64,000 nt of DNA from Castanea sativa (GCF_040712315.1 NC_134018.1:48857335-48921334); one strand, 5' to 3'; positions 12,801 through 22,441 are shown, counted from the first letter of the stretch. The notes: generated by a model not told the origin, from the sequence alone. Numbers and translations are program-made.

Positions 12801-14144
12801 ATATTTAATATATTGCTAAACATACTTTTTTTACATTATATAAACATATACTAAATTTAAGAGCAATAGTAAATAATAACTAGAATACAGAGAATGGGAG
12901 AGAGCCTAGCTGAAGAGTGAAGGCAGAGAATGGGAGAGAGGCGCAAGAAAAATGAAGAGGGAGAGGGCTGGTATCGGGAGAGAGCCTTTCTGCGTTTGCA
13001 CCTTTTTTTTTTTTTTTTTTTTGGCCAAGTTAAACGGTATGTTTCGCAACTTTTTTTCTTTTTTTTTGAATTTCGGCCGTATCGGCCGATTTCGCCAGTA
13101 TCGGTGTTGCGCCCGATACGGACCGATTTGGGCCAAATCGGCGCAAATCGGCCCGATTTCGCCCGCGTCGGCCCAAATCGGCACCGTATCTGCGCGAATC
13201 GGCGCATATCGCACCGAAAAAAATATTTTTTTAATCTCCGACGCAGCTCGGATGCGCAGGCAACGGCGTCGCTTGCGCGTCCCCGTGTCGCGCTGCTTCG
13301 GACGCGGGTGCGGCAGCCCAAACGCCGCACCCGTGCTTCCCAGGTCTATAGGATCACTCTTAAATAAATGAAAAAAGAAAAAGACAAAAGGCTAATGGTG
13401 CTTTATTATCATATTACAATATTAGTGTGCAATTCACATAAGAGGACGTTTGGTTCGCTGTGATGTGCTCTTGATATAATATACATTATATTATATAATG
13501 CGACATTAAAGTTTTTGGTTTATTTTATTTTTTTCTAACATTACCATAATTTAAAATTACAAAATATCTCTCGTCATTTTAATCTCATCACCTTCCTAAA
13601 TAATGTAACACTATATTCTTGTATTGAGATTAGATTAATGTAAGATTACAATAATATTATATTATGGCATAAAATAACATAACCAAACGCGCATCTAAGA
13701 ATTTGGAAACAAATAATTAACTAATCTAGCTACAAATCGAATTGAAAATTTGAAACCACATGTTAACAATTTCATGATCCGGATTCCGGAACTTAATGTA
13801 CGACATGAAATTGTATACAAACAATACCGAATTGGCAACAGAAATTTTGGCAAAATCTAAACTACGAATCCTGATTGCAATGCCGAAATTGGCAGCTTCA
13901 TAAACACAAAATAAATCGAAAGGGACACAATGAGAGTTTCAAATAGAGAGCAAAAAACGTAAAGAACCCTAAGTTTTACAAAAACACACAATGTTTGAAA
14001 GCGAAAGAGAAGAGGACCTGCGAGAGTGGTGACGCAATAGATGGGACCGTTGAGGCCTCCGATCGCGAACCGACCGAACCCCTCGGCCCGACCCGCCAGA
14101 GCTCTGAGACTCGAATCCACGTCAGCGTAAGGTAGGGACGCCAT
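9844..14144 (-). CDS. pectate lyase-like protein, five exons, complete
   Basis: Exons (minus strand): 14144-14018, 12237-11886, 11802-11592, 11476-11408, 10080-9844. All introns are GT-AG, the phases join exactly, and the sum is 996 bp (331 aa). The product is a polysaccharide lyase family 1 beta-helix protein expected to cleave de-esterified pectate. WIDRCSLRDYDDGLIDI marks the calcium-binding strand, and RHPRVRFGKVHLYNNY near residue 200 holds the catalytic-arginine motif. The conserved CYFTQHDKTMLIGAD block is rebuilt only across the exon 2/3 junction, which supports that splice. The start ATG gives MASLPYADVDSSLRALAGRA, with no hydrophobic signal peptide. This is unusual for secreted pectate lyases but, as I recall, characteristic of one plant subclade of cytosol-like PL1 proteins. 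Intron 1 (12238-14017) contains two transposons. No disabling mutation is seen. Confidence 0.9.
12683..13343. mobile_element. hAT-like non-autonomous element, copy 1
   Basis: This 661-bp insertion lies in intron 1 of the pectate lyase gene. Its left end is CTATGAAGCACGGGTGCG; the right end, reverse-complemented, is CTGGGAAGCACGGGTGCGG. It is flanked by a perfect 8-bp direct repeat GTCTATAG (12675-12682 and 13344-13351), which fits the hAT target pattern nTnnnnAn. The interior switches from an AT-rich left third to a CpG-rich right half full of short direct and inverted GGCC/CGAT words (about 13070-13330). Overlapping open frames in that half are low-complexity by-products. A sister copy is at 17902-18468. 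Confidence 0.75.
13442..13695. mobile_element. Tourist-like MITE (TAA duplication)
   Basis: A 254-bp element in intron 1 of the pectate lyase gene. The left end GAGGACGTTTGGTT and the reverse-complemented right end GATGCGCGTTTGGTT match, and TAA flanks both sides (13439-13441 and 13696-13698). The size, AT-rich interior and TAA duplication suggest a PIF/Harbinger-type (Tourist) MITE. Confidence 0.6.
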
Positions 14145-14450
14145 GGTTCTTTTTGGAGCTCGAAGTCTGAGCTTTTGAATAGTATTACTTTGACGAGCCG
14201 TTAGAACAGAGAAGAATAAAAAAATAAAAAAAAGGTCGTTACTGCTATTGGGTTGGAACTGACACATCGAACGAACGGTAAAACCGTAAGCCATGCCGCG
14301 TTTACGTTTAGGCCTGCCTATGTGGGCTGAGTTGGGCCTCATGCAATGGGCAACTCTTGAATGACCTAATGGGGCTTGAGTCTAGGACCACATTTATAGC
14401 TTGTGACCCGCAACGGATTTTTCCATTGTATGTCTATAATAGCTCAAGTT

Positions 14451-14487
<37 letters not shown>

Positions 14488-15087
14488 TATTTATTGTATT
14501 GTAACCGGTGATTGAGCACAAAATATTCGCCAGAAGTGATGATAAAATGATTTTACTTAGATGAGTAAGGTGGTTTTTTGAGCTTTGTGTAAAGTATTAT
14601 GATTTATGAATGAATAATTTGACATCAAAATTAAGAAAATTAAATTAAATAAATTAGATAATAGTTATTATCAACTAATTTGAATTCTAGTTGTGTTTTG
14701 AGTTTAACATAATATTTTATTAAATATTTTTGCTAACAAGGGTTATTTCAAGAGACTGACTAAAGGTTTTGAACTCAAGATTTCATGAATATTATGAAAC
14801 AGTAAGAACTAAGATGCACTAGATCAACTTCTTAAGATTCAAATTGCTGATGAACAAGCTCGTTCATTTTACTTTTAGAACTATTCCCATGTGAGTTCTT
14901 AAAGCATAAAACCTTGAGTGAAATTTGATGACCCTCTTCTTTGTAACTAATTAAGCATGTTCATCATGTGAAGTTGTGAACAGCGCTTTTAAAACTTACT
15001 CATAGCGGGATGGGCGTGTAGAATAGTGGTTGATAGAAGTGGGAGATGGAGAAAGCTAATGCAGTTCATAAAGAAAAAGAAATTACA
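14145..15087. other. intergenic between pectate lyase and the U5 cluster
   Basis: This contains the promoter side of the minus-strand pectate lyase gene and the upstream region of the first U5 gene. A 32-nt poly-T tract spans 14455-14486. No further gene was recognised. Confidence 0.5.
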
Positions 15088-15140
15088 GTACCACATGGAA
15101 AAGAAGTCGCAAGAACCAGCCCACCACGTCGCTATATAAT
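15088..15140 (+). promoter_or_regulatory. U5-1 snRNA promoter: USE + TATA
   Basis: GTACCACATGG (15088-15098) matches the plant snRNA upstream sequence element RTCCCACATCG at 9 of 11 positions. TATATAAT follows at 15133-15140, a 34-bp gap. That gap is the four-turn spacing known for Pol II-transcribed plant snRNA genes (Pol III types use about one turn less). The RNA start lies about 30 bp further on. Confidence 0.8.
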
Positions 15141-15169
15141 GAAGCAACTAAAACGTTTCAAAATCACGC

Positions 15170-15288
15170 AGTCGTGCGGTGAGCACAGAGCGAACTATTC
15201 TTTCGCCTTTTACTAAAGAATACCGTGTGCTCGCCGCCAATAACGGCATACGCCAATTTTTTGAGGGGATTTCGTTGAGAATTCCCTG
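15170..15288 (+). ncRNA. U5: U5 spliceosomal snRNA, copy 1
   Basis: About 119 nt. U5 contacts exon ends through loop 1 during both steps of pre-mRNA splicing in the U4/U6.U5 tri-snRNP. The universal loop 1 core GCCUUUUACUAAAG is at 15205-15218, closed by the stem UAUUCUUU/AAAGAAUA. The 5' AGUCGUGCGG pairs with the downstream CCGCC and ACGGC segments. The Sm site AAUUUUUUG is at 15255-15263. A short 3' stem AGGGGA/UUCCCU (about 15264-15287) ends the RNA. The start A at 15170 was chosen by homology of the three copies and by distance from the TATA box. Downstream, caggtccaaa resembles the plant 3' box. Exact ends are inferred. Confidence 0.92.
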
Positions 15289-15299
15289 ATAAATCAGGT

Positions 15300-16869
15300 C
15301 CAAATTTTACTTATTAGATAAAGTTTTTGTTAATTTATATAACTAGCTATAATTTTCTTTTGGTTTTCGGTATTTTTATCCTCACTAAACTTGATATATT
15401 ATCTTGGATCATCTTAAGATTAGAGGCTACTGCCAAGTTTACAACTACAAAAAAGACTGCTGCACCATCAGAGACTTTTGAGGCACCTAAAACACAATCA
15501 TACTGACTTAAACTGCATTTCATATTGCTTAATGAATTTGAGGCACCAAAGCACAAAATATACTAAGATGATCTTAATGTTGCTTAACACTCTTGACTTA
15601 AAAGAAGTGTTGCACCATCTTGATGTTGTTGTCTTCTCAAGTGCTTGATGAATTTTTATGCCAAGATTATAAGCATCTTTTGGTTCCATGCAAGAACAGA
15701 ATTTTTGCATCTTGGTTGGAGTTGGCTTCATTCCCTGTTCGTTATTCCAATAAGCGATTACTCAAATCCACAAGTAATACATCCATTTCGAAGTTCTCCA
15801 AGAATCCAAGAACGCCTGAAATTAAAGAGACAATACAAGAATACCCCAAAGCAGTCATATTTGAATTCTCCAAGGTAATCCCAAATCAGAAACTTTGAGG
15901 CACCAAATGTCAATCATTTTAAGAGATTTTCTTGGAATATTCTACAACTTTCAGCCTAAAATTGATTTGGCAGGTGAAGAGTTAATCATCAACCCTGAGG
16001 AGTCATTCCTTGCCTCAAATACAATTCACAAAGGCTAAATTATCGTTCAATTATCAAGAACTTCCTTTACAAGGCCAAAACAAGGCTATTTATACAACAA
16101 AGAGTTAGTTATGATAAGTTGATAACATCATCATAAGTAATAGTAATTCGTATGTAAATGTAGAAATGGGTTTGTAACATCCTAAAATAATCACAAACGA
16201 AGCTAATTCCCACTTGTCTGACTTCCTTCTAAGTCAATTAAGCACTTGCCTAACAGAATTGAGCAAAAATTCTAAAAGATACTAGACCTGTCCACTTGGC
16301 TTGCGTATCATCAAAGCATATTTTAAACGAAAACGTTTGCTAGCACTGCATCAATAACTCTATTAAGTACAGGGAAAATGATCATCTCAATTTAACTTTG
16401 TCACATTATTTAAAGTGTCAAATAACTTAATAATGTGAAATCATGTACATTATTTTAAAAAAAATTATCCAACAGGCCCCTGCTCGTCTCTATCATATAT
16501 TTGAAGTTTGAATAGAAATCATTTTGAACAAAAGTGTTAAACATAAGTAGTACTGAGAAGAAGCTTGTGTTGAATTCCAAGTTGCCAGTTCTAGTCAAAT
16601 GGCCATAAGTTAGTAATATGTTGTTCTTAATGCTGTGAAGGTAAGCAAAAAATTACAGCATTTTATGAACCAATTGGCTTCTCTATCTATCCTCTTGCAT
16701 TCTTTGCACTTGACATTTGAGGACCACATCTTTTTAAAGAGAGGCCGCCTACAAGCCTGAGCTGGTGTGGTGTTAGACAAAGGTGTGAGATAGTGGCCAG
16801 TGGGAGAGACAAGTGGGAAAGAGAAAGCTAGTGGAGTTTGAGTCAGTATAAGAAAAGAAGTTAAAAAGA
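15300..16869. other. spacer between U5-1 and U5-2
   Basis: AT-rich spacer, with the phrase gaggcacc recurring near 15480, 15540 and 15898. I see no supportable protein gene. The last ~100 bp before the second USE (words gtgggaaagagaaagct, aagaaaagaag) resemble the corresponding part upstream of U5-1, so the duplication unit extends beyond the promoter. Confidence 0.45.
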
Positions 16870-16920
16870 GTACCACACGGAAAAGAAGAGGAAAGAACCA
16901 GCCAACCCCATAGCTACAAA
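16870..16920 (+). promoter_or_regulatory. U5-2 snRNA promoter: USE with degenerate TATA
   Basis: GTACCACACGG (16870-16880) matches the plant USE at 9 of 11 positions. At the expected 34-bp gap the sequence is CTACAAAG (about 16914-16921) instead of a clean TATA box. This gene may therefore be weaker than its neighbours. Confidence 0.7.
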
Positions 16921-16951
16921 GTGAAGCAACAAATGCATTTCTAAATCACGC

Positions 16952-17069
16952 AGCCGTGCGGTGAGCACAGAGCGAACTATTCTTTCGCCTTTTACTAAAG
17001 AATACCGTGTGCACGCCGCAAAGAACGGCATACGCCTATTTTTTGAGGGGATTCCTTTGGATTTCCCCA
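16952..17069 (+). ncRNA. U5: U5 spliceosomal snRNA, copy 2
   Basis: About 118 nt. Loop 1 GCCUUUUACUAAAG is at 16987-17000 with the same 8-bp closing stem as copy 1. The 5' AGCCGUGCGG pairs with the GCCGC and ACGGC segments downstream (perfect GCCGU/ACGGC). The Sm site is AUUUUUUG (17038-17045). The 3' stem-loop is GGGGA/UCCCC (17047-17068). The sequence CAATTTTAGTTCAA just beyond (about 17071-17084) fits the plant 3' box CA(N)3-10AGTNNAA exactly. A 48-bp direct duplication then repeats the 3' stem and box region (second unit from about 17103). RNA ends are inferred. Confidence 0.92.
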
Positions 17070-17145
17070 CCAATTTTAGTTCAAACTTGGTTAATTACAA
17101 TGCTTTGGATTTCCCCACCGATTCTAATTCAAACTTGTTTAATAT
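17055..17145 (+). repeat. 48-bp tandem duplication at the U5-2 3' end
   Basis: The segment ctttggatttccccacc...ttcaaacttg at 17055 recurs 48 bp downstream at 17103 with a few substitutions (caattttag becomes cgattctaa). It covers the 3' half of the terminal stem plus the 3' box. Confidence 0.8.
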
Positions 17146-17149
17146 TTTA

Positions 17150-17893
17150 CAGTCAGTGTTATTTCATGTTTCTTTTGTTCAAATCTTTGAAAGTTTGTTT
17201 TGTTCAATTTTATGCAAGAAATGAGAAATCTCAGCTAAATGGCAAAATTGGATGGTGTGATTGGCATATAATATGAACAAAGATATGCAATGGAATTGGC
17301 CTACCATGGTCTAGTTTTATTTAGCTCAGACCCACAGAAGGCCTAGTTTCCTCAACTCAAGCTAAGCTCAATTAGTTAAATTTCAGGTTTCAATTATAGA
17401 AATTACTAAAAGACATTTTTCAGAGAAATTGATTTTCTTGTTTATTGAGACAAAGTGACAAACAACCCCAGATCAAAATTTGCAATTACATCTGAAGCCT
17501 AGTCTGTAGTTAACCATTTATAAGTATGCATTAGAATCCCAATAAAAGAGGGGAAAAGGCTTTCTTTGTTTCAGAGTTCAAATTTTTCTATCAAGCCCAT
17601 CAAAATAATCCAAACGCATTCTTTAATGAGTTTAATCTTTGTTTCATAAGTTAAAATTTTCTCATTGAAGGATGAAAATTCATCCAAACTCTCTACAAAA
17701 GAAATATTTGTCCAACAAGTACCTGTTGGACACTTGCCATGCCCCTAGAGCAAATTCGATAAAGAACTTGTCGTGCTAAGGAATCTGTCTGAAGAAACCC
17801 ACAGCCCCAGTTTGAAACAAGGGCAATTCGTCGAGAGTAAAAAACCCTCCTCTTTTTTTCTTTTAGTAGAGAGTAAGAAACTTTATATAATTT
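17150..17893. other. spacer upstream of the second hAT-like element
   Basis: AT-rich sequence with no recognisable gene. It separates U5-2 from the inserted element at 17902. Confidence 0.4.
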
Positions 17894-17901
17894 GTCTATG
17901 G

Positions 17902-18468
17902 CTATGAAGCACAGGTGCGGGTGCGGGTGCGGGTACGGGTGCGGAACTCGGCAATTTTTGAAAAAAGTGGGTGCGGGTGCGGCGGGACTCAGCAATTAAA
18001 AAATTATTAAAAATATTTTTATTTATATTTTCTATATATTTTTACTATTAAAATATTCTTAAAAAACATATTACTAATTTACTATGCCTTGATTGACAAA
18101 ACAAAGAAAGAAAAAAGCAAAAAACACAAAACACAACACAAAACCAAAAAGAAAACACAAAAAAACCAACAAATATTCAAAATAAAATTAAGGATAGATT
18201 TAGGGTTGTTGGGTCTCATTTAGAGCCGATTTCGGCCGTTTCGGTCGTTTCGGTCGCTGGCCGATACGGACCGATACGGCCGAAACAGCCCGATTCTGGC
18301 CGAATCGGCCCGAATCGGCGCAAGTCGGTGCGAGTCGGCGGGAAAAATAAGATGCCACGTGGCCGACGCCGCACCGACGCTCGAGCAGCGGCGTCCCTCG
18401 CGCGTCGGCGAGTCCCGCCGCGTCGGACGCGGGTGCGGCACCTCCGGTGCCGCGTCCGTGCATCCCAG
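17902..18468. mobile_element. hAT-like non-autonomous element, copy 2
   Basis: A 567-bp element of the same family as 12683-13343. The left end is CTATGAAGCACAGGTGCGGG and the reverse-complemented right end is CTGGGATGCACGGACGCGG. The flanking 8-bp direct repeat is GTCTATGG (17894-17901 and 18469-18476). The internal layout is the same: a short GTGCGG tandem at the left end (about 17915-17945), an AT-rich middle, and a CpG-rich right half with CGGCC/CGAT words. It sits about 220 bp before the USE of U5-3. Open frames within it are low-complexity. Confidence 0.75.
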
Positions 18469-18687
18469 GTCTATGGAGGCCCTGAGGGAAGGACTGGTGG
18501 AGCTATTCAATGGAGGAGCAAACTGTGCTCCCACACGTAGGTCACATAATATTATCCAGGAAATGTGAGACCTAATGAAAGTGAGTTGAGATGTGTAGTA
18601 GAGGAAGCTGGTTTTGATACAATAGAAGAGCAAGAAATGGTAGTAGAAAATAACTGGGAAGCCAATGGAGGTAGTTTAGAACTACAA

Positions 18688-18739
18688 GTCCCACATGGAA
18701 AAGGAGTGTATGGTGACAACCAGACCAATTGAATATAAC
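18688..18739 (+). promoter_or_regulatory. U5-3 snRNA promoter: USE + TATA
   Basis: GTCCCACATGG (18688-18698) is the best USE of the three (10 of 11 positions of RTCCCACATCG). AATATAAC follows from 18733 at the same 34-bp gap, the Pol II snRNA arrangement. Confidence 0.82.
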
Positions 18740-18768
18740 AAACACGCAAAAATGGTTCAAAATTAAGG

Positions 18769-18887
18769 AGCCGTGCGGTGAGCACAGAGCGAACTATTCT
18801 TTCGCCTTTTACTAAAGAATACTGTGCGCTCGCCGCAGGTAGCGGCATACGCCAATTTTTATAGGGTAGCGTCTGAGGACGTTCTCA
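18769..18887 (+). ncRNA. U5: U5 spliceosomal snRNA, copy 3 (variant)
   Basis: About 119 nt. Loop 1 GCCUUUUACUAAAG (18804-18817) and its closing stem are unchanged from copies 1 and 2. The lower stem has several substitutions (ACUGUGCGCUC against ACCGUGUGCUC). The Sm-like site is AAUUUUUAU (about 18854-18862), without the usual terminal G. The 3' stem-loop is unrelated in sequence to the other copies (GCGUC-UGAG-GACGU, about 18870-18883). A CA...ATATTCAA word near 18889 is a plausible, diverged 3' box. It has the strongest promoter of the three, so it is probably a transcribed variant, though Sm assembly may differ. Ends are inferred. Confidence 0.87.
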
Positions 18888-19084
18888 TCAATTCATATTC
18901 AAAACTAATTACGGTAAATCTGAGCTTTCAGCTATAGGAGTCATGGTTACCATATCACTGTTTGCATTATAGATTTGTTCTCTCTTGACCGTATGTAGTC
19001 ATGCATTGTAAGTGGTAACAACAAAGCTGTAGGGAAATCCATTAATAGCTCCTTAATTCTATCCTTCTCCATCTTCATATTAAA

Positions 19085-19295
19085 ACACACAAATTTAGTA
19101 CGAACTCACTCATTGTCAAATTTACTCAATTACTCGTTAACTTCACTCATTGTCAAATTTACTCAATTACACGTTAACTTGTATGAATTCACTCATTGTT
19201 GACCCACGTTCAAATTCACTCAATTTCTCATAGACTAGTACAAATTCACTCATTGTCGACCCACAACAAAATCTTCACTCTCATTGTTGACTAAT
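19085..19295. repeat. short tandem repeats (ATTCACTCATTGT units)
   Basis: Imperfect tandem copies of a 40-60 bp unit built around aattcactcattgt(c/t)..., tttactcaatta and cgttaactt. At least four starts of the unit are visible. No coding capacity. Confidence 0.65.
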
Positions 19296-19589
19296 CGTGA
19301 AGAAGGCTTGCAACAATGGCATGAAATGTTAGACCGAGGCTCAGCATGGTCGATGGGGATGGGTTTGGGACCTTTGGGTTGATTTAAAAAAAAAAAAAGA
19401 TTATTTATGATATAATGTATTGTAAAATAAAAATAGAGTTATATGGTATATTATTAAAATGGTTGTGAGAGTCATTTTTTTGAACAGTATCCAAGCCCAA
19501 GCTTTAAACAAGGACCCCGGACCCTCTAGTTATAGTTTGAAGGGACTGGGCTTGGTCTACTGCGGCTAAATAGGCCGTTTACAAATCAA

Positions 19590-20808
19590 GTGATGCACAG
19601 GACAAGACTCCTGCAATACACATACACTAGCAAACAAGAATATATGTATCGATCAACAAGAAAAACAGCAAATGCAAATAAACGTAATGAAGAAAACACA
19701 AAATAATTGTTCGGGATCCTCAAATCACTAGGAAATATTTCATTAGTTTTTTTAGTTGTTGATTACAATGAGCTCACTAAGACTTAATACAAGGTTCAAA
19801 TAAGTTCAAAAATTACAGACTTAGATGACCCATTAGGCCTCTAAGACTTGCAAAATTTGAATCATTTTGAATCCAAGCATGTGCTATAGTGGCTGTTTCT
19901 AGGATACCGGGAGATATTTCCCTGTTTTTCTTTAAGTTTTACGGAGCTTTTTTCTTAATGATTCTATACGATTTCTTTCTTGTTGAATCCCCCTTCAACA
20001 TTGACTGCTTCTCTCTTTTATAGTGTCACATTAGGGTTCCGGAGTATCATTGATTCTTCCCCCTTGGCTCCCTAGGTACTAGAGCCCCCTGTTTGTCTCA
20101 GTCTTTCTGTCAACTGATACTTTCCTTATTTTCCATAGTTCTCTTCTTTTGGGGTTTTTTCTTCAAAAGTGTCTTGCTAACCTTCTGTTCTAAGGTGCCT
20201 TTGGGAGGCCCGAACCTTTAACTTTGCTATTTCTCTGTCTTCTCTTTTTGGGCTTACCTCCTTCTAGTCGCCCCTCCCCTTTTGTCATTTTTCCCAGTAA
20301 GTAAAGTCTTCTTCTGCCAATCCGAAGGTTCCCCAACCATTTCCTTTTGTGGATCTCTTTTTCTGGGTTCCCCGAGGCACCAACTTCTTGCTCTTGAGTC
20401 ATTGCTCTCCAAGTCCTCAGGCTTTGGGCTGCATCGCTAGGTGCTTCGAGAAAGGCCCATTTGTTTCTCGTTTCAGTGCCTTTTGATCCATCTTTGAGCT
20501 GTCTTAATCTCCCTTTAGTCGTGTTGCACACCCAAAGATCCCAGGCAGCTTTCGGCGTCCTAGCCCAGCTCCCCTTTTTTTTTTGTCTTTGTTTGGTTTC
20601 TTCTTTTTTCTCTGATCGGGCTGACTTCTTTTTCCCTTTGTTTTATGGGCTCTAAGACTTGTCTCTTCACGGATCCAAGGCCCTAGGCCCATCATCCTTC
20701 TTTCATTTGTAAGCCCGATTTTCTTTCCTCAATTCTTTTGCTCCCCATGGGTTGGCCCGATGTGCCATTTGTTTGGGCCTTTTATCATGATTTTTTAGAC
20801 CTCAACAA
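19590..20808 (-). repeat. possible solo LTR or retroelement remnant
   Basis: Read on the minus strand, the segment begins TGTTGAGGTC and ends near ...GTGCATCA. It contains terminal stretches typical of LTR ends (gtgtattgcaggagtcttg, gaggatcccgaacaatt). No matching 5-bp target duplication was found. A 113-codon frame inside (20190-20531, minus) is Lys/Arg-rich with no recognisable domain. Confidence 0.3.
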
Positions 20809-21559
20809 TGGTTATATAAAATAGAAAGAGTGACTTTTAAAAAATGTAAAATAGAAAAATTATACAAAACCCAATATAAATGTTTTGAGGTTTAAACACG
20901 AGATTGATTCCTCACACTTTTATTAAAGAAAAAATGTTGACAATCACATTCAATTTATCACGCTTATAATGAAATATATAATACCTTATACCTTTATTAT
21001 ATTTATCATCATAGGTATCAAAATTGTGAACTTTTGAGTCTATTTAAGACAAATTGTCCTATTTTATATTAAACATAATTGGACATTTAATCTTTTGTGA
21101 ACTATCTTATAGTTCCATATACTTATATGTTATGTTCTTAAAGCACTGAATAATTACCCCTTCATAGGTCATACATTCTCTAATAGATGAGCATAGTTTA
21201 AATACTTTCTGTTAGTGTCACAGAGGTGCTCATAATTGTTACTCACATGCTAAAAGATTACCGATACTTTCTCTTTTATTTTTTTATTTTTTATTTAAAA
21301 AAAATTGGAGTTTGACATCTCACCAGGCCCGCATATTTAGCTAGCCCAAGCCCAATGTCTCCATGTAGCCAAATTCCGAGAGAACTATGGCTTATGGTCT
21401 TAAAAAAAGATTATGTGAGGAATTTTTTTTTTTTATATAGAAAATATACTGATGTGTAATTCATTGAAGGAAAATTTGAGAATCAAATACAACCCCTCAA
21501 TGGCTGGAAGAGAGGATTCTTCAAGTCTAATTCAAATCTTATTATGTTACATTAATTAT

Positions 21560-21699
21560 TTACTTTTGTAATTATTATCTAATATAAAATTTTACTGTCT
21601 AACTAGTCACACCATTTACACATAATTATTTCAACAAGTTGTGATTACTTTTGCAATTATTATCTAATATAAAATTTTACTGTCTAACTAGTCACACCA
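21560..21699. repeat. 55-bp direct duplication
   Basis: The segment ttacttttgtaattattatc... through ctagtcacacca at 21560-21614 is repeated almost exactly at 21645-21699 (offset 85 bp). It is a local duplication in intergenic DNA. Confidence 0.8.
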
Positions 21700-21850
21700 A
21701 GTTGTGATATATGTTTCAGGTTGAATCCTCTCAAAAACCTTTAATTAGTATGCTTGGATGAGTTTGTTTTCGTTGATTTATTTTGCTTAAAACATAAACT
21801 TGGTAATAATAAGTTGTAGAAAAAAAAAGGAAAGGTATTAAAATGCTATA

Positions 21851-22441
21851 TGTAGGGTCAATGGGTTCAGGAGTATGTATTGAGCTAGAGGCTCAATCCG
21901 AGAACATTAAATGGTCCGAGGATGGGGGAATATCGATCCAAGAGACCGCATTAAATATTCTACAGCTAAACCTTTGGCCGCATTAATGGGGAAGTGATGT
22001 CTGAGCATCAAAGTTCAGCCTTATAGTTATTACCAAAGACTTCAGGGAGGAGGTGATGGGACAAGTATCCAAACCAGTAATTTGATCCCTACGTGGAGGA
22101 TGTAGAGAGGAAGAAAGATGATATAAAAGGGGCAGGAGACATTCTGGGAAGGGGGATGGGAGAGAAAAGAGAGAAAACATTGTAGACTGAATATTATTGT
22201 AATCTTCCTTTAAAGAAGAAAGAAGTATAATATCTAGCTCTTCGGCTTGAGTCCAATGATGGTTTTTTCATCATATAAACTTGTCAATCACTTTTGTTTG
22301 ATGATCTGGAGCCATTACCGTTGTTAATTAAGCCCACAAACAACTAGATTTAGAACTCACTCTCTATAAATTTATTGTATTGGACTCTTTGAGCCTATAC
22401 CCTCTCTACTGTTGGGCTTAGATGCAAATTGTGACCTTACA
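21851..22441 (+). mobile_element. solo LTR with CTATA duplication
   Basis: A 591-bp segment starts TGTAGGGTCAATGG and ends GTGACCTTACA. It is flanked by the 5-bp direct repeat CTATA (21846-21850 and 22442-22446). It contains a TATA-like ATATAAAAGG near 22122. It shares words with the Tat-type LTR at 25872 (gccgcattaatggggaagtg and a ...CTTACA terminus). No internal domain remains, so it is a solo LTR left by recombination. Confidence 0.75.

Noticed and set aside
12857..13371. Overlapping Arg-rich open frames on both strands
   Set aside because: They lie in the CpG-rich tandem-like half of the hAT-like element. Composition alone keeps several frames open, and no domain is recognisable. The same applies to 18200-18633.
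16861..17276. Frames across the U5-2 gene on both strands
   Set aside because: The shared peptide-like words in three places (around 15.2, 17.0 and 18.8 kb) come from the conserved U5 RNA sequence, not from a protein family.
20190..20695. Lys/Arg-rich minus-strand frames
   Set aside because: No recognisable domain, overlapping frames in a pyrimidine-rich stretch, probably within a retroelement remnant.
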